21,211 nucleotides of DNA from Actinomycetota bacterium (GCA_009705865.1 WLSJ01000013.1:1-21211); one strand, 5' to 3'. Positions 6,411 through 14,286 are shown, counted from the stretch's first letter. Numbers and translations: made by a program. Notes: a model not told the origin generated them from the letters alone.

Positions 6411-8467
6411 GCGATACCTTCCCCCGTCAATACGCACGAACACAGCGGCTCTCGCTCGGCGAACCGCGCAGTTTCACTGTGTCGCCTGATGGCTCGCGTG
6501 TCATATTCATCCGTTCGCACTCAGGGTCTGATGCGGTGAACACACTATGGAGCATCGACACCACAACCGGGGTTGAACGCGAACTTCTTGATCCGCGCAC
6601 GTTACACACCAACTTGTCGGAGCTGACTGCAGCAGAGCGTAAACAACGCGAGCGTGCACGTGAAGGCGCTAGCGGAGTTACCTCGTATGCATGCAATAGC
6701 GCAGTCACGTCAGCTGTCACCATTCTTGGTGGTTGTGTCGTGCTCATTGATCTTGTCACTGGCAATGTGACAATGCCAGATATCGCACCAGGCATCTTTG
6801 ATGTTCGCCTCTCCCCCGACGGAGACACCATCTCGTATCTACGCGGCACATCATTATGCATAGCGTCACTTGCAGGAAACGAGCGAGTGATTGCAACTGA
6901 TTCCAATGCAGCAGTGTCATGGGGTAACGCAGAATTCATTGCAGCAGAAGAGATGGGTCGCTTTCGCGGATACTGGTGGTCACCAGATTCTCAGTCCATT
7001 GCTGCATGTCGCGTTGATGTTTCAGATATTGACACGTGGTACATCGCAGATCCAGCCCACCCAGAGCAACAATCTTCTGAGCATCGCTATCCCGCAGCAG
7101 GCACATCTAACGCATCTGTTTCGCTGCACATTATTTCTGTTACTTCAACTGACGTTGTTCCGGTTGAAATATCTGGAAACTGGGAATATCTGAACACTGT
7201 CGCATGGAACAACGCAGGACTCATTGCACAAACACAAAGTCGTGATCAGAGAAAAATCGATATTCATTCCATTGACCCGCGCACCGGGAAAGCCACAATC
7301 ATTTTCACAGACACTGACAATGCATGGGTAGAACTAGTTTCTGGCGTCCCGGCCCTTCAGTCGGACGGCACACTTGTCACCTGCGCTGATCGCGATGGCG
7401 TGCGCCGTCTCCTCGTGAACGGCGTCGCGGTTACACCCACCACGATGCAAGTTCGAAGCGTTGTATCGGCTGGTGAAAACGTTGTATTTATTGCAAACGA
7501 CATCAATACGCCATGGGAAACCGATGCGTGGGCGTTCGTTGATGGAACCCTGAAACAACTCACTGCATCTCAGGGCGTTGCAACAGTCACTGGTTCTCTG
7601 AATTGTTACATCTCGCGAATTTCTACTCTTGACACCGAACGAGCACACTTCACTGTGCATACCTCCACCAATACTCACGAGATTGCCTCACTATCTGAGA
7701 CATCGCTCGTACAACCAAATGTGCGCATCATGTCTGTTGGCCCTCGTGGCATACCTGTTGCAATTCTTTTGCCGCGCGATGGTCTCAACACCAAACTGCC
7801 GGTGTTGTTTGACCCGTACGGTGGGCCACATGCTCAACGAGTCGTTGCATCTCGCGCGGCTTACAACTCATCCCAATGGTTTGCAGACCAAGGTTTTGTA
7901 GTGGTCATTGTTGACAACACCGGAACACCCGGCAAAGGCAGCGCATGGGAACGTGGTGTCATGCGTGACCTTGCTCAACCAGTTCTTGATGATCAAGTTG
8001 AAATCTTGCGTGACCTGAATGATCTTGAACCCCGCGCCGATACATCGCGCGTCGGAATTCGTGGATGGAGTTTTGGTGGCTACCTCGCTGCACTTGCTGT
8101 CATGCGTCGTGGAGATCTCTTTCATGCCGGTGTTGCCGGAGCACCCGTTACAGACTGGCGCCTGTACGACACGCATTACACAGAGCGTTACCTTGGCAAT
8201 CCTTCAATCGATGCAAGTGCATACGAGAACACGTGTCTCTTCAATGACGCTGAGAATCTGCAACAGCCATTGCTACTGATTCACGGTTTGGCTGACGACA
8301 ACGTAGTAGCTGCCCATACATTGCAATTGTCATCTGCATTACTCGCTGCCGGAAAACCTCATGAGGTTCTTCCACTTTCTGGCGTGACACATATGACTCC
8401 ACAAGAAGTCGTTGCTGAGAATTTATTGCTGCATCAGTTGGAATTTCTGCAACGACATTTGTGTTAA
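6407..8467 (+). CDS. S9 family peptidase, DPP-IV-like dipeptidyl aminopeptidase
   Basis: A 686-residue serine peptidase: N-terminal beta-propeller (about 20-430, with SPDG-type repeats at 26-29, 136-139 and 192-195) and C-terminal alpha/beta hydrolase domain (about 440-686). The catalytic serine is Ser555 in GWSFGG, with Asp630 in HGLADDN and His662 in THMT. The oxyanion region DPYGGPH (469-475) supplies Tyr471. AAEEMGRFRGYWWSP (179-193) contains the Glu181-Glu182 pair that in DPP-IV binds the free N-terminus of the peptide, so release of N-terminal dipeptides is inferred. No signal peptide is seen, so it is probably cytoplasmic. Start is GTG, overlapping the thiolase-like stop by four bases; it is convergent with prmC and overlaps its end. 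Confidence 0.92.
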   Translation: MSDTFPRQYARTQRLSLGEPRSFTVSPDGSRVIFIRSHSGSDAVNTLWSIDTTTGVERELLDPRTLHTNLSELTAAERKQRERAREGASGVTSYACNSAVTSAVTILGGCVVLIDLVTGNVTMPDIAPGIFDVRLSPDGDTISYLRGTSLCIASLAGNERVIATDSNAAVSWGNAEFIAAEEMGRFRGYWWSPDSQSIAACRVDVSDIDTWYIADPAHPEQQSSEHRYPAAGTSNASVSLHIISVTSTDVVPVEISGNWEYLNTVAWNNAGLIAQTQSRDQRKIDIHSIDPRTGKATIIFTDTDNAWVELVSGVPALQSDGTLVTCADRDGVRRLLVNGVAVTPTTMQVRSVVSAGENVVFIANDINTPWETDAWAFVDGTLKQLTASQGVATVTGSLNCYISRISTLDTERAHFTVHTSTNTHEIASLSETSLVQPNVRIMSVGPRGIPVAILLPRDGLNTKLPVLFDPYGGPHAQRVVASRAAYNSSQWFADQGFVVVIVDNTGTPGKGSAWERGVMRDLAQPVLDDQVEILRDLNDLEPRADTSRVGIRGWSFGGYLAALAVMRRGDLFHAGVAGAPVTDWRLYDTHYTERYLGNPSIDASAYENTCLFNDAENLQQPLLLIHGLADDNVVAAHTLQLSSALLAAGKPHEVLPLSGVTHMTPQEVVAENLLLHQLEFLQRHLC

Positions 8468-9345
8468 CGAGGCGATACGCCTGTGACGAATCGGTTTTTG
8501 CCAGCAAGATCTTTGTGCACTGACACATTGGTAAATCTGGCAGAGGAAAATAACTCAGAGACTGCGCTTGCCTGAGTGTGCCCCATCTCCAGTGCAAGAA
8601 AGCCCCCTGGGACTAGCCATTGTGCGGCGTCAGAAATAATGGTTCGAACATCTGTCAAACCATCTGATCCTGCAAAGAGTGCGGAATGAGGTTCCCATTT
8701 CAGGACTGATTCACCCACCATTGGGTCTCCCTGCGCGATGTACGGCGGATTACTAACAATGACATCTAGCGAGCCCCGTAGTTCTTCCGGCAATGCTGAG
8801 TACCAACTGCCATGACCAAACCGCGCACCTACCGCACTGCGCCCGATTCCGGCAGCGTTTGCGCGAGCGACATGAAGAGCATCCTCTGAAGAATCTGTCA
8901 TCCAAATCTCCGCTGACTCAAAGGGCAATTCAGCTAAGAGTGACAAACCAATAGCCCCTGAACCAGTTCCGAGATCAGCAATGGTGACACTTCTTCCGAC
9001 ATCACGCATCTTCTGCAACGCAAATCGCGTGACATGCTCGACTAGCAATTCAGTTTCTGGTCGTGGAATCAGAACACGTGAATCAACAAGCAAATCAAGT
9101 CGACGAAAAGCCCATCGTCCCATCACATATTGCAAAGGCTCCCCTGCCGAATACCGACTCAACATGCTTTGTAGATGTTGAGCAGACCGATCAGAGACAA
9201 ATTCATTGACGATGCCCTTGAATTCGCCAGCATCACAGCCACTTGCGTGCTCACACAGCCATTGCGCAACTACACGATCACCTATTTCTGCCTGAGTGCG
9301 TTGCAGCATCTCACGCCAAGTGACATGAGAATCTGCGTTAGTCAT
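8464..9345 (-). CDS. prmC: Release factor glutamine N5-methyltransferase
   Basis: A 293-residue HemK-family SAM-dependent methyltransferase that methylates the Gln of the GGQ motif in release factors. The N-terminal helical domain contains GEPLQYVMG (68-76); RVLIPRPETELLVE (90-103) leads into the Rossmann fold. SAM motif I is DLGTGSGAIGLSL (124-136), and the catalytic NPPY is at 199-202. The start overlaps the end of prfA by eight bases (ATGACTAA), coupling the enzyme with its substrate RF1. The stop shares the palindrome TTAA with the stop of the convergent peptidase gene, a four-base overlap. Confidence 0.95.
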   Translation of the reverse strand: MTNADSHVTWREMLQRTQAEIGDRVVAQWLCEHASGCDAGEFKGIVNEFVSDRSAQHLQSMLSRYSAGEPLQYVMGRWAFRRLDLLVDSRVLIPRPETELLVEHVTRFALQKMRDVGRSVTIADLGTGSGAIGLSLLAELPFESAEIWMTDSSEDALHVARANAAGIGRSAVGARFGHGSWYSALPEELRGSLDVIVSNPPYIAQGDPMVGESVLKWEPHSALFAGSDGLTDVRTIISDAAQWLVPGGFLALEMGHTQASAVSELFSSARFTNVSVHKDLAGKNRFVTGVSPR

Positions 9346-10402
9346 TGTTTGCTAATTGCCTAGCTCGAAGGTCTGCTGATAATGCATCGATAACGGGGTC
9401 AAGTTCGCCGCCCAAGGCTGCTTGCAATTGATACAACGTAAACCCAATGCGGTGGTCAGTGATTCGGTTTTCCTTGTAGTTATAGGTACGAATCTTCTCG
9501 CCGCGTCCGCCACCACCAATTTGAGCTCTGCGCTCTACAGAGGCTTTTGCATCTTGTTCTTCTTGACGCAATTTAAGTAGACGAGAACGAAGCACTGTCA
9601 TTGCTCGCAACTTGTTCTGTAGCTGGCTACGTTCATCTTGCATTGCTACAACAAGACCGGTCGGCTTGTGGGTTATTCGTACAGCAGAGTCTGTGGTGTT
9701 GACGTGCTGACCACCAGCTCCTGATGCGCGATACACATCAATGCTTAGATCGTTGTCATTGATTTCTAAGTCAAGTTCTTCTGCTTCCACCATGACGGCC
9801 ACGGTGGCTGAAGAAGTATGAATACGTCCTTGAGCTTCAGTTGCAGGAACACGTTGCACACGATGCGGTCCGCCTTCAAATTTCAGGTGGCTCCAGGCGT
9901 CGTCGCCTTTGAAAATCAACGTGGCTTGGTTAATGCCGCCCATTTCTGAATTATCTACTTGAACAGTTTCAACTGACCAGCCCCGCTTCGATGCATAGGC
10001 CGTGTACATCTCCATCAAGTCTCTGGCGAAAAGGTTTGCTTCTTCGCCACCTTCTGCACCACGAATTTCCATAATGACTGGCTTGCCATCATTTTCATCG
10101 GGAGGCAACAACAACACTTGCAATTGTGCTTCTAATTGCTCAACGCGCTCTTCAGCCGCTGTTGCTTCAGCACGAAATGACTCACGATCATCTCCGGTCA
10201 TTTCGATCATCAACTCTTTTGCGGCCGCAGCATCACCGCGAGCAGACCACAGTTCGCGAATACATTGCACCAGCGGGGTGAGCTGTTTGTACTTTCGAGA
10301 AGCTTCACGCAGCCGATTTTGATCACCAAGAACCTCAGGGCTTCCAAGACTTACTTCAAGTTCGTTGTAGTCCCGCTCAATGGATTCAAGACGGCTGTTC
10401 AT
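9338..10402 (-). CDS. prfA: Peptide chain release factor 1
   Basis: A 354-residue class I release factor that reads UAA and UAG and triggers peptide release. From the chosen ATG, the codon-recognition PAT motif is at 186-188 (VPATEAQGRIHTS), which marks it as RF1 and not RF2. The catalytic GGQ is at 230-232 (SGAGGQHVNTTDSAV), its Gln being the target of PrmC. The frame also opens three codons earlier at TTG (10411), but the ATG gives an N-terminus (MNSRLESIERDYNELE) aligning with the family. Neither start has a clear Shine-Dalgarno site. The gene ends inside prmC and follows a lipoprotein gene by about 30 bases. Confidence 0.96.
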   Translation of the reverse strand: MNSRLESIERDYNELEVSLGSPEVLGDQNRLREASRKYKQLTPLVQCIRELWSARGDAAAAKELMIEMTGDDRESFRAEATAAEERVEQLEAQLQVLLLPPDENDGKPVIMEIRGAEGGEEANLFARDLMEMYTAYASKRGWSVETVQVDNSEMGGINQATLIFKGDDAWSHLKFEGGPHRVQRVPATEAQGRIHTSSATVAVMVEAEELDLEINDNDLSIDVYRASGAGGQHVNTTDSAVRITHKPTGLVVAMQDERSQLQNKLRAMTVLRSRLLKLRQEEQDAKASVERRAQIGGGGRGEKIRTYNYKENRITDHRIGFTLYQLQAALGGELDPVIDALSADLRARQLANND

Positions 10403-10432
10403 GCAACACAAGGCTAGAGGCTTGTCGCCGTG

Positions 10433-11098
10433 TTATTTCTTGAACACTTCCTCAAACACAAAAGAACTGCTGGATGGTAAGTATTTCAACTCTCCGCGGG
10501 TGTAACGGCGGTGCTGGTAGCCCGTTGAATAGATGACCCCTTTGCGCTGGTCGACCTCTGGAGAGTCGATCACCTTCGAAATATCTCGACCGTTATCTAT
10601 ATCTACCCAATTCCATACGCACCGCAAATCCCCACTCCATGGAAAAGCGAAGTACCCGCCGAAGGTCTTTCCTCCGGTTCTCTTGGTTTGATACTCAACG
10701 AAATAATCAATAACTCCGTCATTTGTATAGTCAGAGCTGTACACCTTGATTGGATACTTGCCGCGCCCACCGCCCAATACGTCCGACTTGTCAGACCACT
10801 GCACGCCATCCCAAGAATAAAAGGTCAGACTCTCTTCGGTCACGAGCATGGCAAAAACTCCGCATTCGCTTTCTGAAATTTCTGAAGCATCAATCACTGC
10901 GAAAGTTTCAAGCCATGTGGCCCACGCTTTTTCTGGGGCTCCTTTTTCCCACGCAACAGTGGTGGAAACAGGAATCGTTGTCGAGGCGACTGCGCTCATT
11001 CCGGTGGAATCTGCGACCTGCGCTACAGAGGTCTTGCTGCATGCGGCTAGGGCGACAAGGGCAAGTACAAGATGAGATATTCGCATTGCTCTCTTCAT
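10433..11098 (-). CDS. Putative lipoprotein of unknown function with a Ca-loop-like motif
   Basis: A 221-residue exported protein not recognised as any named family. Residues 1-20 form a lipoprotein signal: basic MKRAMR, hydrophobic core, and lipobox LAAC with Cys20 as the lipidation site. A Ser/Thr-rich linker follows (about 21-48), then a compact domain with Trp and Tyr residues. The stretch SDYTNDGVIDYFVEY (122-136) resembles an FG-GAP/EF-type loop, with Asp123, Asp127 and Asp131 as possible Ca2+ ligands. Cys79 and Cys160 could form a disulfide. It lies in the same direction between the conserved hypothetical gene and prfA, a place where classical actinobacterial loci carry no lipoprotein, so it looks like a lineage-specific insertion. 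An alternative ATG lies four codons inside. Confidence 0.8.
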   Translation of the reverse strand: MKRAMRISHLVLALVALAACSKTSVAQVADSTGMSAVASTTIPVSTTVAWEKGAPEKAWATWLETFAVIDASEISESECGVFAMLVTEESLTFYSWDGVQWSDKSDVLGGGRGKYPIKVYSSDYTNDGVIDYFVEYQTKRTGGKTFGGYFAFPWSGDLRCVWNWVDIDNGRDISKVIDSPEVDQRKGVIYSTGYQHRRYTRGELKYLPSSSSFVFEEVFKK

Positions 11099-11125
11099 GA
11101 ATGTTCCGCTTCAGTCAAATTCAAT

Positions 11126-12121
11126 TCAGGATAGATACGCAATACGTACTTGAATAGATGCCAAATTAGCCAATCGCTCAATCGATGCAATCACATCGCG
11201 TCTGCGAACTGCGATGGTGACATCATGCGTGCCTAAACGTGATGCTGCATCAACGGCGAAACTCACACAGTCAAGGTCTACTCCGTGCACAAATACTGCG
11301 GTTGACAAACGCTTTGCTCCGGTGGAACCAATAGCTACGCATGGTACTGAGTCCTTTACATTCGTGCGCACCACTGGTGGATCTGCAGGTGCCAATGTAG
11401 AAAAACCAATTGTCGACGGATCTTGAATTGCCTTCCAACGTGCAAGTCGCTCGACTCCGAACTGATTAAACGGATGAGAATCTGCACCTTCTGTTCTGTG
11501 TGGCAAAACTGCATCAATGACTTGACGCATTGCTTGAGCTGTGGGAAGTTCGCCATGAATCATGGTGAATGCTTCGCGATCATGCCGGCCCATGCCGACT
11601 TCTAATCGCACTTCACCTGTTGTGGCATCGTCAACGACGCGGCACATCTCGAGACCCCGCAGTTCTCCGACAACAACACCATGTTCAACAAGCGCATCAG
11701 CCCCGGAAGATTCAATGAGGTCAACAAATGCCAAATGTGTATCGCTGGCTGATGCAGATATCAGATGTGGTTCGGCAACCGCTCGTGTGATGGAGTGATC
11801 ATTGATCTGCCACACAGTGAGATCTGCATCGAACAATGAGGCACGTCGCGCAAGAAGTCCGGCATTCTGTTCCACCAAAAGATGAACTGGACGTTCGAAT
11901 TGGGATGTCCACGCAAGGACAGGACCTAATGAACGTGACGCATCTCCATCAACTAGAACCCATGCGGCATCTGCGGTGACAAAACCAGCTCCGAGAGCAA
12001 ATGTTTCAATCGTGCCATCGGGATCAGATGCAAGACCAAGATGTTCACGGACAAGCGACCGCAACTTCATAGAAAGCAATTGTGAGCGACGCTCAATATT
12101 GGTGGTGTTCACATCAGTCAT
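11126..12121 (-). CDS. Conserved hypothetical protein between rpmE and prfA
   Basis: Not recognised as a characterised family. From the ATG chosen it is 331 residues, without signal peptide or membrane helices, so probably cytoplasmic. Visible features are a basic N-terminal helix (IERRSQLLSMKLRSLVREHLG), an alternating hydrophobic segment (TADAAWVLVDGD and VLAWTSQFERPVHLLVEQ), and a central block RLEVGMGRHDREAFTMIHGELP (about 172-193) that looks like the most conserved core. The C-terminal third is beta/alpha-like (FVHGVDLDCVSFAVDAASRLG). An upstream in-frame GTG (12151) falls in the loop of a perfect inverted repeat, so the ATG at 12121 is preferred although it lacks a clear ribosome site. 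Location in the rpmE-prfA operon suggests a translation- or growth-linked role, but this is only inference. Confidence 0.75.
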   Translation of the reverse strand: MTDVNTTNIERRSQLLSMKLRSLVREHLGLASDPDGTIETFALGAGFVTADAAWVLVDGDASRSLGPVLAWTSQFERPVHLLVEQNAGLLARRASLFDADLTVWQINDHSITRAVAEPHLISASASDTHLAFVDLIESSGADALVEHGVVVGELRGLEMCRVVDDATTGEVRLEVGMGRHDREAFTMIHGELPTAQAMRQVIDAVLPHRTEGADSHPFNQFGVERLARWKAIQDPSTIGFSTLAPADPPVVRTNVKDSVPCVAIGSTGAKRLSTAVFVHGVDLDCVSFAVDAASRLGTHDVTIAVRRRDVIASIERLANLASIQVRIAYLS

Positions 12122-12139
12122 AATGAATTCAGATGGAAG

Positions 12140-12161
12140 TTTGTGACGCACGCGTCACAAA
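12140..12161 (-). promoter_or_regulatory. Perfect 9-bp inverted repeat after rpmE
   Basis: TTTGTGACG (12140-12148) and CGTCACAAA (12153-12161) are perfect inverted copies around a four-base loop. It begins three bases beyond the rpmE stop. No T-run follows on the minus strand, so it is not a standard intrinsic terminator. It could be an mRNA 3'-stabilising or processing stem within the operon, or a partial terminator. The half-sites resemble TGTGA-TCACA, but their eight-base spacing does not fit a CRP/GlxR site, which needs six. Confidence 0.55.
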
Positions 12162-12164
12162 GAA

Positions 12165-12392
12165 TCACTCTGGGCGTGCAGGTGCGTTGGTGCGCTCGCC
12201 ATAACGCTTGTTGAAGCGCTCGACGCGTCCACCAGTGTCGACAAGCTTCTGCTTACCGGTGAAGAATGGATGGCACTCGTTGCAAAGTTCAAGGACGATA
12301 GGAACCTTGCGGCTGCTGCGTGTGGTGAAGGTGTTGCCACATGAGCACTTGACGCTGATTTCTGCGTAGTCAGGATGTGTTTCGGTTTTCAT
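12165..12392 (-). CDS. rpmE: 50S ribosomal protein L31 (zinc-binding type)
   Basis: A 75-residue ribosomal protein of the bridge between the central protuberance and the small subunit head. Four zinc-ligand cysteines are present (Cys16 and Cys18 in KCSCGN, Cys37 and Cys40 in LCNECHPFFTGKQK), so this is the zinc-containing (C+) form, not the zinc-free paralogue made under zinc starvation. It sits 43 bases downstream of rho, as in other actinobacteria. Start ATG has only a weak purine-rich site (AGAGA) upstream. Confidence 0.97.
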   Translation of the reverse strand: MKTETHPDYAEISVKCSCGNTFTTRSSRKVPIVLELCNECHPFFTGKQKLVDTGGRVERFNKRYGERTNAPARPE

Positions 12393-12435
12393 ATCTCTGT
12401 CATCTCTTTGAAACGGACTCTGAAGTGTATCGGGA

Positions 12436-14286
12436 CTAGGCGCCGGGCGTCTTAGCGATTTCGGCCAAGAACTCGTCGTTTGTGCTGAAGGTCTTGAGGC
12501 GGTCCATCAGCATTTCCAAGCCTGGAGCGGGGTTCCCGTCCTGGGCAAGACCACTGAGCACACGGCGCAGTTTCCAGACCAGCTGGAGTTGCTTGCGCTC
12601 GAACAGCAGTTCTTCGTGACGGGTGCTTGAGGCATCAACGTCGATTGCGGGGAAAACGCGGCGCTCAGCAATACGGCGGTCAAGGCGCAATTCCATGTTT
12701 CCGGTTCCTTTGAACTCTTCGAAAATTGCCTCGTCCATGCGGCTGTTTGTGTCAACAAGAGCTGTTGCAAGAATGGTGAGCGAGCCACCCTCTTCAATAT
12801 TTCGTGCAGCTCCGAAGAACTTCTTTGGTGGGTACAACGCACCAGCGTCGATACCACCGGACATAACGCGACCAGTTGCAGGAGCAGCCAAGTTGTATGC
12901 GCGAGACAAACGAGTAATTCCGTCAAGGATGATGACAACGTCTTCACCCATCTCAACCATGCGCTTTGCTTTTTCACTGACCATTTCAGCGATGTGCGTG
13001 TGCTCATCACTTGGACGGTCGAATGTTGAGGCAACAACTTCACCCTTCACGGTGCGGCGCATGTCTGTCACTTCTTCTGGACGTTCGTCAATGAGCAAGA
13101 CGATGAGTTTTACTTCAGGGTTGTTCTTTTCAATCGACGCAGCAATGGTCTTCATAACCGTGGTCTTACCGGCCTTTGGAGGCGACACGATAATTCCGCG
13201 CTGACCTTTACCAATAGGCGCAATGAGGTCAATGATGCGAGCTGTCATGTTTGTTGGATCACTCGGATCCTCCATGCGCAATTTCGAATCAGGGAACAAT
13301 GCAGTGAGATCTTCGAAGCGAGGACGATGACGTGCCTTCTCAGGATCTTGTCCGTTGATTGTGTAAATCTCCAGCATTGCTGGGTTCTTTTCATTGCGAC
13401 CAGCAGGACGTGACAAGCCAGAAACATGATCACCCTTACGCAAACCAAATTGGCGCGTGAGCTTCACAGGAATGTACGCATCTTCACGTGTTGGCATGTA
13501 CCCACCGATGCGCAAGAAGCCGTAGCCCTCATCGCGCAAGTCGAGGTAACCCTCTACCTTTACTGGCTCGGTACTAATTGGTTCGTTGCTGACGTCATCA
13601 CGTGATTCAAAACGATCTTCACCTTGTGGGCCTTCATCGCGACCGTTACGTCCACGACGACGACGACTGTTGCGTCCACCACGTGCATCCCAATCGCCTT
13701 CACCTTGTTGTTGGCGAGGTCCTTGATTCGGATTCTGTTGGCGGTTGCCTTGGCCTTGTTGGCGCTGACCTTGATTCTGATTTTGCTGACGAGGTCCGCG
13801 TTCTGGGCGGTCGCCGCGATCTCCGCGATCATTGCGTGGGCCGCGGCCTTGACCTGCACCTTGTTGCTTCAGTTCGCCAGTGCGACCTTCATGTTGGGCC
13901 AATTCAATTTCCCATTCGGCCAGTGGTTCACCATCTGCACCGACGTACACAATCGGTTCTGCTGATTCGTTTGATGATTGCTCGCCGCGAGGGGCACGGT
14001 CGCCGCGATCTCCGCGATCATTGCGTGATCCACGAGGTTCGCGTGCAGGACGCTCGTCGTCAGAATCAGAATCATCTGTTGGCTCTTCGTTGCGTGGCGC
14101 ACGTCCGCGAGGCGCAGCAGCTGGGGCTGGTGCGTCATTTGCGCCAGTCTTTTCCAGAATCTTGTCGACCAATGTGGCCTTTGAATCACGAGCAGCGGCT
14201 TTGACACCAAGTGCACCGGCGATTGCCATTAATTGATCTTTGTCCTTGGATTCAAGGGCGGATTTCTCAAGAGCTTCTGCAGCCAT
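12436..14286 (-). CDS. rho: Transcription termination factor Rho with long low-complexity insertion
   Basis: A 616-residue hexameric RNA helicase/ATPase that ends transcription at Rho-dependent sites; about 200 residues longer than E. coli Rho (419). Order: N-terminal SAP-like helical bundle (about 8-46), acidic then Arg/Asp/Gly/Gln/Asn-rich insertion (about 50-240), OB-fold RNA-binding domain (EGYLDLRDEGYGFLRIGGY, 245-263), and RecA-type motor (about 330-610). The Walker A motif is PPKAGKTT (369-376), Walker B is VVIILD (450-455), and the conserved RLSRAYN follows. Such an insertion is typical of high-GC Gram-positives; here it holds two DRGDRGDR copies and an N/Q-rich run (about 166-195). 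The start ATG has AGGA five bases upstream. The gene starts divergently from a small plus-strand gene, with a structured leader of about 130 bases. Confidence 0.97.
   Translation of the reverse strand: MAAEALEKSALESKDKDQLMAIAGALGVKAAARDSKATLVDKILEKTGANDAPAPAAAPRGRAPRNEEPTDDSDSDDERPAREPRGSRNDRGDRGDRAPRGEQSSNESAEPIVYVGADGEPLAEWEIELAQHEGRTGELKQQGAGQGRGPRNDRGDRGDRPERGPRQQNQNQGQRQQGQGNRQQNPNQGPRQQQGEGDWDARGGRNSRRRRGRNGRDEGPQGEDRFESRDDVSNEPISTEPVKVEGYLDLRDEGYGFLRIGGYMPTREDAYIPVKLTRQFGLRKGDHVSGLSRPAGRNEKNPAMLEIYTINGQDPEKARHRPRFEDLTALFPDSKLRMEDPSDPTNMTARIIDLIAPIGKGQRGIIVSPPKAGKTTVMKTIAASIEKNNPEVKLIVLLIDERPEEVTDMRRTVKGEVVASTFDRPSDEHTHIAEMVSEKAKRMVEMGEDVVIILDGITRLSRAYNLAAPATGRVMSGGIDAGALYPPKKFFGAARNIEEGGSLTILATALVDTNSRMDEAIFEEFKGTGNMELRLDRRIAERRVFPAIDVDASSTRHEELLFERKQLQLVWKLRRVLSGLAQDGNPAPGLEMLMDRLKTFSTNDEFLAEIAKTPGA
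13808..13838 (-). repeat. 31-bp direct repeat inside rho, copy 1
   Basis: Identical over 31 bases to 13997-14027. The copies are 189 bases apart (63 codons), so they share the reading frame. It encodes the RNDRGDRGDR segment at about 151-160 of Rho. This suggests growth of the disordered insertion by in-frame duplication. Confidence 0.85.
13997..14027 (-). repeat. 31-bp direct repeat inside rho, copy 2
   Basis: Second copy of the repeat at 13808-13838, encoding RNDRGDRGDR at about 88-97 of Rho. Flanking bases differ immediately on both sides. Confidence 0.85.

Noticed and set aside
12143..12160. CRP/GlxR operator (TGTGA...TCACA)
   Set aside because: The half-sites are separated by eight bases, not six, and the site lies after rpmE within an operon, so a stem-loop is the simpler reading.
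13602..14204. Long plus-strand reading frame of about 200 codons opposite rho, rich in His, Arg and Leu
   Set aside because: It lies wholly antisense to the Arg/Asp/Gln-rich coding of Rho; the repetitive codons there avoid stops on the other strand. No start signal or family resemblance.
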